DNA from: JADKHC01 sp047600805 | GTDB lineage: Bacteria; Verrucomicrobiota; Verrucomicrobiia; Opitutales; Opitutaceae | Length of the DNA: 64,000 nucleotides | NCBI GenBank assembly: GCA_047600805.1 | Contig: JASGKG010000001.1 | Coordinates: 1,364,001 to 1,428,000, forward strand | Direction: 5' to 3' | Shown here: positions 33,217 through 42,294 of the stretch, piece by piece | Layout of the letters: every line of letters starts with the position of its first letter | How positions within the stretch are numbered: position 1 is the stretch's first letter | The notes under the pieces: generated by a model | What the model saw: only the letters and a program-made list of their open reading frames with translations | Database searches by the model: none | Told to the model about the DNA's origin: nothing | Made by a program: the position numbers and the translations under genes

Positions 33217-33746
33217 GGCTGAGGCAACCGATCTGGTCTCGTTTTCTGACGACGAAAATCGTCCTCAGCCTAGCTCGAGTCGGCCCGCTGGGCAAAATGC
33301 GGAAAGCGCCAGGCACCTGGGGCTCACTCGGAGGACTGCTCTATCAACTGTTGATTTTTCACACGCTGCAGCCACTCACCGTCGTGGTCTTCAGCCTTTT
33401 GGGTCTTTGGTTTGCCATCGGCATTTGCGGCGAGGCGGAGTTTCGCCTCGGGAAACGCGATCCCGGTGAAGTTGTCCTCGACGAGTTTGTAGTGATGCCG
33501 CTGTGTTTTATCGGCTGGACGCACATCGCTGCCGTTTTGCCCGGATGGGCCAGCCCTTGGACGGTTTACGTGGCGGGCTTTGCGCTTTTCCGGCTCTTCG
33601 ATATTCTCAAACCGTTTGGCATCTCCAAGCTGCAGGATTTGGAAGGCGGGTGGGGCGTCGTCATGGACGACGTAGCGGCAGCGCTTGCATCCTGTGCTGT
33701 CATGCACGTAGCCGCAGCCAGTTGGTTGTACTTTTCGCATGGCTGA
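33213..33746 (+). CDS. pgpA: phosphatidylglycerophosphatase A
   Basis: A 177-residue membrane protein of the PgpA family: GPLGKMRKAPGTWGSLGGLLYQLL, a central GEVVLDEFVVMPLCFIGW (conserved acidic motif), FRLFDILKPFGISKLQDLEGGWGVVMDDVAAA. It dephosphorylates phosphatidylglycerol phosphate. The start ATG overlaps the pgsA stop by 4 bp, a clear two-gene operon. It converges on the LysE-type gene. Confidence 0.95.
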   Translation: MRLRQPIWSRFLTTKIVLSLARVGPLGKMRKAPGTWGSLGGLLYQLLIFHTLQPLTVVVFSLLGLWFAIGICGEAEFRLGKRDPGEVVLDEFVVMPLCFIGWTHIAAVLPGWASPWTVYVAGFALFRLFDILKPFGISKLQDLEGGWGVVMDDVAAALASCAVMHVAAASWLYFSHG

Positions 33747-33756
33747 AACGAACGAT

Positions 33757-33774
33757 CGCGCCCCGCGAGGCGCG
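33757..33774. terminator. hairpin between convergent pgpA and LysE-type gene
   Basis: Inverted repeat CGCGCC-CCGCGA-GGCGCG, 10 nt after the pgpA stop and 6 nt from the end of the opposite gene. There is no T run, so termination strength is uncertain. Confidence 0.4.
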
Positions 33775-33780
33775 TGTGCG

Positions 33781-34410
33781 TTAGGTCAGCCAATGGCGGA
33801 TTAAGTCGCCAAGTTGCCACACGCCGAAGCCCGCGATCAGAATTCCCGCGACCATGTTGATCACGTGCAACGTGTGATTGCCGAGTTTGCGGCCCAGCCA
33901 TCCGGCCATCGAACAAAGAAGCGCCCACCACAAGCCAGAGCCAAAAAAGATACCGCCGCCGAGCACCACAGATTGCGCGTGCGAATACGAGGGACCGCCT
34001 ACTCCCGCAGCCGCAACCACGCCGACCATACCAACGAAGGTGAGAGGGTTCGAAAGGGTGAGCAAAAACGTAAACAGATAAGCAAGAATAAGGTTCCGCT
34101 CATGAACCGGACGTTTTGCTAAAGCTGGATCCTTGGCGCGAAATGTATGGACGCCCAGCACCACCATAAAAGCACCACCGATGCACTGCAGGATCATGCG
34201 ATGTTCGTCGATGGCCTGTGTAATTGCGGAGAGTCCCAACGCAGCAACTAGACCGCACAACAAATCCGCGGTCGCGGCTCCGAGCCCCGAGATGAAACCG
34301 GAAAGTTTTCCTTCGTTGAGCGTCCGCCGTAAAATGAGCAGGGCGATCGGTCCGACGGGTGCCGCCACTGAAAAACCTATGACGATGCCTTTGATGAAGA
34401 CGGGGAACAT
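33781..34410 (-). CDS. LysE/RhtB-family exporter
   Basis: A 209-residue protein with about six membrane helices. The N-terminal FIKGIVIGFSVAAPVGPIALLILRRTLNEGKLSGFISGLGAATADLLCG is the conserved LysE/RhtB block, and LTLSNPLTFVGMVGVVAAAG is the second conserved region. The family exports amino acids or their derivatives; the substrate is not predictable here. The ATG at 34410 matches the family start, and an in-frame ATG at 34455 would add 15 residues. It is monocistronic. Confidence 0.9.
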   Translation of the reverse strand: MFPVFIKGIVIGFSVAAPVGPIALLILRRTLNEGKLSGFISGLGAATADLLCGLVAALGLSAITQAIDEHRMILQCIGGAFMVVLGVHTFRAKDPALAKRPVHERNLILAYLFTFLLTLSNPLTFVGMVGVVAAAGVGGPSYSHAQSVVLGGGIFFGSGLWWALLCSMAGWLGRKLGNHTLHVINMVAGILIAGFGVWQLGDLIRHWLT

Positions 34411-34608
34411 TGCAGAACCTGCAGCGAGGAAGACCGACTCTCCTTCGGTTTGCAACCGGCGAAAAGAACAACGTCAATCTCCAGCTCACGTCCTCCCTTG
34501 CTGGATATGGCAAAAGGTTATGTCATCTATTAATAACAACGACTGCTCGGGGCGAAAGAGCAGCGCTTGAATAAGCACGCAACCTCTACGCGATCTTCTG
34601 CGCCCAAT

Positions 34609-34640
34609 AAAAAAGCCAGCGGTCCGTGAGCCGCTGGCTT
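34609..34640 (-). terminator. intrinsic terminator of the extended greA gene
   Basis: Perfect 10-bp stem AAGCCAGCGG / CCGCTGGCTT (8-nt loop) at 34613-34640. On the minus strand it is followed by six T residues, 24 nt after the greA stop. Confidence 0.92.
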
Positions 34641-34664
34641 GAAATGCTTGCGTCGCTAATGGGA

Positions 34665-36533
34665 TCAGCGGGCGCTGTCCACGTAACGGGAAATACCCGT
34701 GACAGTGTAGCTTTCCTCGGAAGTTCCGATCTTCACCTTAACGGTGTCGCCGATCTTCTTCGAGAGAAGCGCCAGACCGAGCGGCGTCTTGTAGGCAATA
34801 ATGCTCTTCTCAGGGACGCTGTCCCACGCGCCAAGTATGGTGTAGGTAGCCGCAGTGCCGGCTGTACCCACTTTGACGGTAACCACACTGCCGATGCCAA
34901 CTTGATCGTTGGTCGCTTCCGTGAAGTCGGTGATGCGAGCGCGTCCGAGTTCTTTTTCGAGAAGGGACTTTTGGGCCATCAGCACCTGCTGGTCCTGCTT
35001 GGCCATCTTGTATTCAGAATTTTCCTTCAAGTCACCGTGCTCACGGGCGGCGGCGATGGCCTTGGAGTTCTCGGGAATCTTCTGGGACTTGATCGTCTCG
35101 TACTCCTCGCGTTTGCGATCGTAGCTCTCACGTGAAACGAGCAACTGCTCTTCCTTGCTTTCGGCATCGCCGGCCACGAGTGACTGAATCGACGGAAAGA
35201 TTTTGATGAAGCGGGCGAGGAGCGACTTCTTGGTGAGCTCTTCGAAACCTTGGTTGAGCAAAAGCGTGTTGGCGAGATCGCGGGCGGTTTCCGGATCAGC
35301 CGTCGACAGCAAGTCGCCGATCAGCTCGGAATCATCGCTGAGAATTTCGGCAAGCGGAATGCGACGCGTGCCTGAAGCTTGCAGCGCCTCGTAATCGATC
35401 GCGAAGAAGATCGCGCTCAACAAGCGGGGCGTGATCAGGTCGTTAAGCAGCTTCGCAAATTTCTTCGAATGGCGATTCTTGACGATCCAGAGAAGAACGG
35501 GCGCGCGAAGATTCTGTTCTACCTGCCAGCGCTTGAGAGCGGCGGCGAGATCGTCGGCGTGACCGTTTTCCACGAGGAAGTTGATGCACTCGGTTGTGAA
35601 CTTGCCCTGGCTGGTTTTCAGCAGCGTGAAAGCGATGTCGCGAACTTCGACCGGATGCGTTTCTTTGACGAGGTCGAGGAAGCGGCCTTGGAAATGGACG
35701 GGGATTTTCTCGGCGATTTCCGGCAACTCGCGGGCATTGCTGATGAGCGAGCTCTGGCTCGGCTCAAACGGGGTCTCCACGCCGATCGCTTTGGCGAGAT
35801 CGTCGCGAACGGCGGCGCCGTACAAGCGTTCGGCGGCGTCCAGCTGGTTGCTGTCTTTGACCGCTTCGGCCAGACCGGTGAGAATAGCCTTCAAGTCCGT
35901 CTTCACTTCTTTCTCATCGATCGCCGCGATGAGATCTTCGGTGAGGCTGATGCGGCGGCGGGCGGAACGCGTGCCGTTGAAAGCTTCCAAAATTTCGTCC
36001 TCGGCGGAAACCGGCGTCTCGCGAAGGATATAGCACTCAGTCTTTTTGGCCGGAATCGCGACACGTGGATCCTTGGCGACGGCTTTCTTGGCGGAGGACC
36101 ACCATTTCTTGAATTTGTCTTCGCCAATTACCTGGGCCAAGGTGATTTCCAAGTCGATCGCCGTCGTGGCGTTGTTCGGGTACGATTGAAGTGCCTCGAC
36201 CACCAATTGAGCAGGGTCTTTTTCGATGAGTTCGGCGATTTTGGCCGGCTCGGTCTGTTTCCTGACAAGCAAGTGATTGGCCGGGAGAACGTCCATCGTG
36301 GTCACGCAGAAGGCCGGATCCATTTGGTGGGAAAGCTTTTGCTTTCCGTCGTCATCCTTATCGAGAAAATCGATGACGAGCTTCATGGCGCTTTCATCGA
36401 AGGACTTAATCTGACCGAAGCCCCAGCTCCGGTGGACTACATAACTGCCAGTCTTCATGGCCTCCAACTTGGCTTTGGACGCTTTGAGCGTCGGGTTTTT
36501 GGCGATGAGCGCAGATACAGCTTCCGAATTCAT
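34665..36533 (-). CDS. greA: GreA-type elongation factor with long N-terminal extension
   Basis: A 622-residue protein. The last ~160 residues are a complete GreA/GreB factor: a coiled coil (ESYDRKREEYETIKSQKIPENSKAIAAAREHGDLKENSEYKMAKQDQ) with the acidic tip region, and the FKBP-like C-domain (GTAATYTILGAWDSVPEKSIIAYKTPLGLALLSKKIGDTVKVK). GreA rescues backtracked RNA polymerase by stimulating transcript cleavage. The first ~450 residues (NPTLKASKAKLEAMKTGSYVVHRSWGFGQIKSFDE...) include a CarD/Tudor-like RNA-polymerase-interaction-type segment near 30-75 and a long helical repeat region. Chlamydial GreA is similarly extended. The start at 36533 leaves out a hydrophobic, non-conserved extension. 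Confidence 0.9.
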   Translation of the reverse strand: MNSEAVSALIAKNPTLKASKAKLEAMKTGSYVVHRSWGFGQIKSFDESAMKLVIDFLDKDDDGKQKLSHQMDPAFCVTTMDVLPANHLLVRKQTEPAKIAELIEKDPAQLVVEALQSYPNNATTAIDLEITLAQVIGEDKFKKWWSSAKKAVAKDPRVAIPAKKTECYILRETPVSAEDEILEAFNGTRSARRRISLTEDLIAAIDEKEVKTDLKAILTGLAEAVKDSNQLDAAERLYGAAVRDDLAKAIGVETPFEPSQSSLISNARELPEIAEKIPVHFQGRFLDLVKETHPVEVRDIAFTLLKTSQGKFTTECINFLVENGHADDLAAALKRWQVEQNLRAPVLLWIVKNRHSKKFAKLLNDLITPRLLSAIFFAIDYEALQASGTRRIPLAEILSDDSELIGDLLSTADPETARDLANTLLLNQGFEELTKKSLLARFIKIFPSIQSLVAGDAESKEEQLLVSRESYDRKREEYETIKSQKIPENSKAIAAAREHGDLKENSEYKMAKQDQQVLMAQKSLLEKELGRARITDFTEATNDQVGIGSVVTVKVGTAGTAATYTILGAWDSVPEKSIIAYKTPLGLALLSKKIGDTVKVKIGTSEESYTVTGISRYVDSAR

Positions 36534-36693
36534 AAAGAGTGGGTTTGCGAGTCTGAACCGACAAGTTGAGGGCATGGGACGGGTGGATGTCAACAACCAC
36601 ACGTGGTTAGCGTTTTTTATCTACTCGGCGGGAAAGTGTCTGCCGGATCCTTCGTTCTTGCAAACCAGACAGCTCCGCGAAGCGTGGCGCCTG

Positions 36694-38010
36694 ATGAAAA
36701 ACGAGGAATTTGCCGCAACGACGCCTTGGTCAGCAGCCGTAAAGCTTCTGGTTCGCTGGCTCGAAAATAACGAACGCGTCGACGCGCTGCTCGAAAGCTT
36801 GCCTCGCACTATGGTCGGATCAGATCGCGGACGCTGCCAGAGTCTTTTGTTTGGCGCGGTGCGAAACCTCGGGCGGATCGATGCGCATTTAAAGAACTTC
36901 GTCGAACGTCCGCCGCGGGCGCGCCTGAAGGCGGTCCTTCTTGTGGCCGGTTTTGAGTTGATCGAAGGCGGCGACGAGCATCACACCGCGCGCGTGGTGC
37001 ATCACGCAGTCGAGCAGGCAAAGACTCTCGCCAGCGCCCCTGAGGCGCGACTGGTAAATGCGGTCGTTCGAAAACTGTCGGCCGCGCTCGCCGCGGAAAC
37101 GGTTCCTCCAAAATTGGCGACAGCGGCACAGCTCGCGGCCTACTTTTCCCATCCTGAATGGCTCGTCACGCGTTGGCTCGCGCAGTTCGGTGCGCAAGGC
37201 ACACGCGATCTTCTTGAATGGAATCAACAACCGGCACCGGTTTATGCGCGCTGGCGTTCCCGCGAGCGGCAACCATCACCAGAAGAAGCGGAGTGGCTCA
37301 CCGCGAGCAAGTGGCCGGGGTTTTATGAAGTAAAGCAAGGCCATTGGGCACAGGTCGAAACGCTGTTGGCTGATGGAGCACTCTATCTGCAAGATCCGTC
37401 GACACGCTTGGCGGTCGAACTCCTCGCGCCGCAACCCGGTGAGGTCATTCTCGACGCGTGCGCAGCACCTGGAGGTAAAAGTGTCGCCATTGCTGACGCA
37501 ATGCGAAGCAACGGCGAGATCGCCTCCGGACGCGTGGTGGCCATGGATTTGCCCGGCGCCCGAATCGATCGCTTGAAGGAAAATCTCGGCCGCGTGAGAG
37601 GCGTCGACGTAGCCTTGGTGCAAGGAGATGTCTCAAAAGCGAATCAACGGCTTTTCGCGGACAACAGCCTCCCAACAGAATACAAAGCGGTGCTGATCGA
37701 CGTACCGTGTTCAAATACCGGCGTAATGCGCCACCGCGTCGACGTTCGCTGGCGCCTGCAGGAAAACGATTTTGCCAAGCACGCGCGGCAGCAGTTCACG
37801 TTGCTTTCCTCTGCAGCGCGCCGGGTCGTGCCGGGCGGTCGCATTGTCTACAGCACTTGCAGCGTGGATACAGAAGAGAACGAACGGCTTATTGGAGCGT
37901 TTTTGGAAAAAGCAGGCTCACGTTTCACGTTGGAGAATTCGGTTGTCGCTTTGCCGTGGATGAGCGGACACGACGGCGCCGCGGCATTTCTGCTGCGACG
38001 AAAGCCCTAA
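36694..38010 (+). CDS. rsmB: RsmB/NOP-family rRNA (cytosine-5)-methyltransferase
   Basis: A protein of about 438 residues. The N-terminal NusB-like domain (AAVKLLVRWLENNERVDALLE...LLFGAVRNLGRIDAHL) is followed by the m5C methyltransferase domain: DACAAPGGKSVAIAD (SAM motif I), DVPCSNTGVMRHRVDVRWR (motif IV, DVPCS) and YSTCSVDTEENE (motif VI, catalytic Cys). It corresponds to 16S rRNA m5C967 methyltransferase. The ATG at 36694 is chosen because the NusB domain begins just after it. An in-frame ATG at 36574 would lengthen the protein by 40 residues and still clear the divergent greA start at 36533. Confidence 0.92.
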   Translation: MKNEEFAATTPWSAAVKLLVRWLENNERVDALLESLPRTMVGSDRGRCQSLLFGAVRNLGRIDAHLKNFVERPPRARLKAVLLVAGFELIEGGDEHHTARVVHHAVEQAKTLASAPEARLVNAVVRKLSAALAAETVPPKLATAAQLAAYFSHPEWLVTRWLAQFGAQGTRDLLEWNQQPAPVYARWRSRERQPSPEEAEWLTASKWPGFYEVKQGHWAQVETLLADGALYLQDPSTRLAVELLAPQPGEVILDACAAPGGKSVAIADAMRSNGEIASGRVVAMDLPGARIDRLKENLGRVRGVDVALVQGDVSKANQRLFADNSLPTEYKAVLIDVPCSNTGVMRHRVDVRWRLQENDFAKHARQQFTLLSSAARRVVPGGRIVYSTCSVDTEENERLIGAFLEKAGSRFTLENSVVALPWMSGHDGAAAFLLRRKP

Positions 38011-38206
38011 GTAAAACCTACGCGTAGGTACAAAACGGACGACGATAGAGTAGGGCGCCCGCGCTCCTCTGCGTGCGTCTCAGTCGTGGTTTTCACCACC
38101 GAGAGCGTTGGGCCGTTCCGGGTGCGGCTGCGGGAGTTGACCGGAGCGGTCAAGCAGAGGGTCGACCTCTGTGCGCAGCGACGCGGATGGATACAGTCTT
38201 CGCCGT

Positions 38207-38764
38207 ATGAAACCCTTCAAATCAAACTCCAATTCACGGCGAGGAATTTACGGCCTCGCTTCTGTTCTAATCGCGGCCGGTACGCTTTCGCTCGGCTCCA
38301 CGCTCACGGCGCAAACATCGAGCGGCACGGGCGGCTCGAGTGGTACCGGAGGTTCAAGCGGCATGGGCGGATCCAGCGGCACCGGCGGTTCCAGCGGGAC
38401 TTACGGCGGTGGCACGAGCTCGGGCACCACGAGTTCGGGCGGCACCTCGAGCGGCTCACGTTCTGACCGTTCCAGCGGCGGCATGTACGGGTCTTCCTCA
38501 AGCAGCAGTTCGTCGAGCAGCAGTTCCGGCGGCTCGTACGGCAGCGGCTCCGACGACCGCAAAACGCGAAAGCACCACAATGGCAGCAATAGCGGCAGCG
38601 ACGACAATCGCTCCTACCGCGGCAGCAGCTCCGGCTCGTCGGGCACAACCTCGTCAGGCTCCGATGGCGGCACGAGTTCAGGTGGAGCGAGCTCCGGTGG
38701 CACCAGCTCTGGAAGCACGAGTTCCGGCGGCTCGGGCGCGACGAGCTCAGGCGGTTCCCAGTAA
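38207..38764 (+). CDS. secreted Ser/Gly-rich low-complexity protein
   Basis: A 185-residue protein with a signal peptide (GIYGLASVLIAAGTLSLGSTLTAQ). Beyond it the sequence is almost only Ser, Gly and Thr in short repeats (SSGTGG x4; later SSGGTSSG), with a 12-Ser run and a charged island (DDRKTRKHHNGSNSGSDDNRSYR, centred near residue 120). It has no fold or known domain. It would be an exported flexible protein, perhaps in the envelope or extracellular matrix. The array-like DNA makes it prone to length change. It ends in a very strong terminator shared with the convergent gene. Confidence 0.78.
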   Translation: MKPFKSNSNSRRGIYGLASVLIAAGTLSLGSTLTAQTSSGTGGSSGTGGSSGMGGSSGTGGSSGTYGGGTSSGTTSSGGTSSGSRSDRSSGGMYGSSSSSSSSSSSSGGSYGSGSDDRKTRKHHNGSNSGSDDNRSYRGSSSGSSGTTSSGSDGGTSSGGASSGGTSSGSTSSGGSGATSSGGSQ

Positions 38765-38783
38765 GCGTCTCACGTCTTCATCG

Positions 38784-38818
38784 AAAAAGAGCCCGCCAGA
38801 TTCTGGCGGGCTCTTTTT
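38784..38818. terminator. bidirectional terminator, 17-bp perfect arms
   Basis: The sequence is self-complementary over 17+1+17 nt: A-tract plus GAGCCCGCCAGA, then TCTGGCGGGCTC plus T-tract. There are five T residues on both strands, so it can stop transcription of the Ser/Gly-rich gene (+) and the HAD-glycosidase gene (-). Confidence 0.93.
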
Positions 38819-38843
38819 CTAGGCGCCGTCGGCCACGACAAAA

Positions 38844-40949
38844 TTATTCGCTGATCAGGTTCTTAGGATCCGCGTCGAGTTCGTGGCAGGCGCGCAAAAA
38901 TGATGCCGCGGACCACGCTTGGAAGGCCTTGCCCATGGGGCGGCCGGTCTGGCCGTGGACCCACTCGTTGAACTCCCATTGATGATCGCGCCCGAGCTCG
39001 TTGAGCTGTGCGAGACGAATAAGTTCGCGGCAGGCCACTTCGTGAAAACCAAGTCGCTGAATATACCGAACCCACAAACCACCTACCATCGGCCAGATGC
39101 CGCCATTGTGATAATGGTGCGGAAGGTTTAGCAAATTTACCGTGTAATAGGGTCTCCAATCGGGATCGCCCGACTGGACGACGGGATAAAGATTAGCTAC
39201 CGGCCATGGTTGATTAACACCGACACCCCACATGAAGCGAAACGCCGTCCGCGCGTGCTCAAGATCGAGGAGGTTGAGCAGAAACGCCAAAATATTTCCG
39301 TAAACATCGCAGCGCCAGTTGAAGGCAAACGGTGTGATTTCCGCCAAAAGATATTGCGTGTCGCCGAGCGAAAACTGCCGGTCCGCGAACCGATGCGGCC
39401 GAGCCTCCGACGCGGGAACCACTTTGGTGAGGGGCCAGAAAGTTTCGATCACGCGCGCGCGGATCTTTTGAGACAGCCGCAAATAGTGGGCCGCTTTGCT
39501 GAATTGGCCGGTAAACTCCAGAATACGGCCGAACGAGATGTTTGCTCTAAACCAAAGCACCTCGTCATACAGCACGTTGTAACTGCGACCAAACAGATCG
39601 GTCCAGTCTCCCGCTTCAGGAATCTCCAGCAGGCCGTCGTTATTGCTGTCGTGCGCGCTAAGCCAGTTCATGATGGCCTGCAGGCGTTCGCCGTGGCTGT
39701 AAAGAAGCGTGTGATCGCCCGTCTGCGCCGCGTAATTATAGAGGGCGATGATGACCCATAATCCGCTGTCGATCGACGCGATGTTGCCGACGCCGGAGTA
39801 ATCGGGTTTGCCATCGTCGATTCGCACGTTCGCGGGAATCTGCCCGTTGCCCGACGTCGCCGACAACAGCGTGTTGAACGTGGCGATCTGGGCCGCACGC
39901 ACTTCGGGATCGGCCAAATGGAGTGTGTTCCAGATGGTGATCGCTCCGTCGCGGGCCCATACGCTCCGATAATTCGCGTCTGTGCCAGTGACGATATTGT
40001 CCGTCAACGAGCACGCGGAAAACCCGAGCGGTGTGATATTTTTCTTCAGCGCCTCAAGCGCCTTTGAATAGGCGAGCCGAAGATAGTTTCTTTCGTCGTC
40101 GGAGAACGAGGCGACAGTCGTGCCAGTAAACAGGAGCCGAAAACTCTGGGCCATTTCCTCCGAGGAGATCTTTGTTTCTTCCCGCGGCGGAATCGTTTCG
40201 ATCACACCGAAATGGCGCAGTCCGTCCAAAACGCCATCGGCAATAATTTGGCGGGACGTGTAGGTTGGAATATCGACGGTGGCCTCGAAGAGTTCGGGTT
40301 GGGCGTTTTCGACGATGATGCAGCGAACGCCCGGTAAAAGGAACATACTGGCGTCGTTGCCGGTGTCGCCCGCGACGAGCACCTGATCGAGCCCAAGGTG
40401 CAAGCGTTCGCATAACCACCGCAACGCACCGCCTTTCGTGGCGTTTGACGGCAGGATATCGAGGTCACGTCCGCTGGAATAAACAACATTAACCGCCAAA
40501 TCGGCTGCCTGGAGAAGTTCCTTCAACTGCCGTATGGTCGCGCGAGTGGCCTGGTCGAGAAACCAACTCGATTTAAACTCGGTTTGAAATTCCGCTGGCT
40601 GCGGCTGCACGCCCGGGAACTTTGCAACGATCTCCTGAACGATCGAAAGATCCCAACCTGTGGCCAAATGCGCGTGGAATTCTTCAAGGTACGCGTCAGC
40701 GGCCACGTCGAAAATTTGGGTTCCAACACCTCCAACGTAGTAATCTGAGGCGGGAAGCTCCCCGACATCGACAAACCGACGCAGGTCATTCACGAGCCGT
40801 CCGCTATTGTAAACGAGCAGGGGACGATTTTCGCGCGGCAAAGCTTCCCACACCGATTTAAAGCGCCGCGTCGATTCAGGATTGCCCAGCAGCGTCCCAT
40901 CAAGATCGCAGGAAAATAGTCGGACCGGTTTGGGACTTTTAGATTTCAT
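38844..40949 (-). CDS. HAD sugar-phosphate phosphatase fused to GH100-like glycosidase
   Basis: A 701-residue two-domain protein. Residues ~1-255 are a HAD-IIB phosphatase of the sucrose/mannosylfructose-phosphate phosphatase type: RLFSCDLDGTLLGN (Asp15 nucleophile, Asp17), YNSGRLVNDL, ATKGGALRWL (Lys), VLVAGDTGNDASMF. Residues ~275-701 are an (alpha/alpha)6 barrel related to GH100 invertases and GDE-type enzymes: SVWARDGAITIWNTL, IDSGLWVIIALYNYAAQTGD, GDWTDLFGRSYNVLYDEVLW, LPHHYHNGGIWPMVGGLWVRYI, FNEWVHGQTGRPMGKAFQAWSAASFL. The mannosylfructose-phosphate synthase homologue lies 4.1 kb away. One chain could thus dephosphorylate the newly made disaccharide and hydrolyse it. The start at 40949 matches the HAD family; a longer frame from 41267 reads as non-protein sequence. 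Confidence 0.87.
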   Translation of the reverse strand: MKSKSPKPVRLFSCDLDGTLLGNPESTRRFKSVWEALPRENRPLLVYNSGRLVNDLRRFVDVGELPASDYYVGGVGTQIFDVAADAYLEEFHAHLATGWDLSIVQEIVAKFPGVQPQPAEFQTEFKSSWFLDQATRATIRQLKELLQAADLAVNVVYSSGRDLDILPSNATKGGALRWLCERLHLGLDQVLVAGDTGNDASMFLLPGVRCIIVENAQPELFEATVDIPTYTSRQIIADGVLDGLRHFGVIETIPPREETKISSEEMAQSFRLLFTGTTVASFSDDERNYLRLAYSKALEALKKNITPLGFSACSLTDNIVTGTDANYRSVWARDGAITIWNTLHLADPEVRAAQIATFNTLLSATSGNGQIPANVRIDDGKPDYSGVGNIASIDSGLWVIIALYNYAAQTGDHTLLYSHGERLQAIMNWLSAHDSNNDGLLEIPEAGDWTDLFGRSYNVLYDEVLWFRANISFGRILEFTGQFSKAAHYLRLSQKIRARVIETFWPLTKVVPASEARPHRFADRQFSLGDTQYLLAEITPFAFNWRCDVYGNILAFLLNLLDLEHARTAFRFMWGVGVNQPWPVANLYPVVQSGDPDWRPYYTVNLLNLPHHYHNGGIWPMVGGLWVRYIQRLGFHEVACRELIRLAQLNELGRDHQWEFNEWVHGQTGRPMGKAFQAWSAASFLRACHELDADPKNLISE

Positions 40950-40991
40950 GCTGGAAATTGATTGGGAGACGGAACCTTTCTGATGCTTGAA

Positions 40992-41020
40992 ACTCCGCGT
41001 GAAACGGGTTTTCGCGGAGT
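40992..41020 (-). promoter_or_regulatory. leader hairpin upstream of the HAD-glycosidase gene
   Basis: Nested inverted repeat: outer arms ACTCCGCG / CGCGGAGT and inner arms AAAC / GTTT around GG. It starts 43 nt upstream of the ATG at 40949, so it would be in the mRNA leader or overlap the promoter. No ligand-binding RNA family is recognised. Confidence 0.35.
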
Positions 41021-41697
41021 GAACTTCGCGCGGCACGCTTCTAGAACAAAATTCATCTGAATCGTTCCCATCTCGAAGAAAACGAAAGCCGAAAGGGCAC
41101 AAAATCGAAGATAATCGCACCAGTCTGAGGGGAACATAACTCCATATTATTGGATAAACTATCCCTATAGGTAGGGAGCAGCGAAACAACAAACCGAGCC
41201 GACGCAAGGCAACGGAGCCAGCGGCCCTCAACAAAATGGATCGTGAATGCCGTCGCGTGGATCGCATTGCATTTCAGCACTGCGTAAATTTTCTAGTCGG
41301 CTGAAAAGAAGCCCTGCGATGGATGGGTGCCAACCGCCCGTGAAAACTCGGAGTGGCGAACTATCAGGAATCGGCAATCAAAACGCTCCGGAGTGACGCG
41401 GCTTTCAATCCGCGCGCGTAAACAAGTTCGCGAAGAATGGCACTGAGCAGCGTTTCGTGTCCGGCGGCGAAACCTAATCGAATGGCAAATATACAAAATC
41501 ACGCGCGGGAGGCTTGCTTCTTTCGGTCATTCGGGTCTTTTTCCACGTGGGTTCGGAAACCTACGTTTCCGGAGGTCATTGAGACAGTCGGGCCGCTGTT
41601 TCGCTATCGCCCTTTAAAGAGGCGACGGATTCAGCGTTCACGTCAGTTGCTTACCGACTGCTGAGCGAGGCGCCGTCGATTCTAGTGGCTTCTCATC
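41021..41697. other. intergenic between divergent genes
   Basis: About 680 bp with no supported gene. It must contain the promoter for the minus-strand fusion gene. One short palindrome, TCCCTA-TAGG-TAGGGA, lies at 41162-41177. The CTGAC-N6-GTCAG element found at three nearby genes is not seen here. Confidence 0.5.
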
Positions 41698-42057
41698 ATG
41701 CACACCTCCACAAAATCCATCACGGTCGTCACGTCTGCCCAACCCTCGAATAGCCAATATCGCTGGGATGGGCACATGGCAAACGACTCGGCCAATACGG
41801 TCGGACCCGACCCGAAAGCACAACTTTCCGCCAGTTCTAACGAAATTTGCCTTCAAGGTACTCTGGGAGAATTTCGCATCCCGAAAAGCGCCGTCAAAAA
41901 GATCACCCGCGGCGGCCTGTATCCCTGGGTTTTTATGTGTATCAGAATACACCATACGCTCTCAAATTATCCCGCTCACCTTCAGTTCAAGGCGTCAGGC
42001 GCTTCGTCCCGGGAAGTTCTGGATCGTTTGAAGTCTCTCGGGTATTCAACTTCATGA
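41698..42057 (+). CDS. small conserved-type hypothetical protein
   Basis: A 119-residue protein without signal peptide or membrane helix. The N-terminal ~50 residues are Ser/Thr-rich and probably disordered. The C-terminal ~65 form a compact beta-rich unit (LQGTLGEFRIPKSAVKKITRGGLYPWVFMCIRIHHTLSNYPAHLQFKASG) followed by a helix (SREVLDRLKSLGY). Block order resembles short PH-like domain proteins, but I cannot name a family. It is the first gene after the fusion gene's promoter region, read forward. Confidence 0.6.
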   Translation: MHTSTKSITVVTSAQPSNSQYRWDGHMANDSANTVGPDPKAQLSASSNEICLQGTLGEFRIPKSAVKKITRGGLYPWVFMCIRIHHTLSNYPAHLQFKASGASSREVLDRLKSLGYSTS

Positions 42058-42200
42058 GTTAGCTCGGGACGGTTTCGCCGAGGCGTGCGCAGTTCTCGAA
42101 CGGAGCGATGCTGGTGAATCGGTTGGTTCTTGCGTTGGGTTTCCTGGCGAAAATGCGAATCTTCTGTGACGACCATTTTCAGCCATCGCTTGCCATTTTC

Positions 42201-42218
42201 CCTGACCGAAATGTCAGG
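42201..42218 (+). promoter_or_regulatory. shared operator-like palindrome, copy 1 (TonB-type gene)
   Basis: CCTGAC-CGAAAT-GTCAGG, a perfect palindrome with 6-bp arms, 76 nt before the ATG at 42295. The same core occurs at 44967-44982 and, on the minus strand, at 49473-49488, always oriented toward the downstream gene. Confidence 0.72.
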
Positions 42219-42294
42219 AATTGTAAGTTGCCTAAAGGAGCAAAAACGAACGGTTATGATGCAGGTCGTTTCTGGTCCGCGAACCCCAGCCGTC

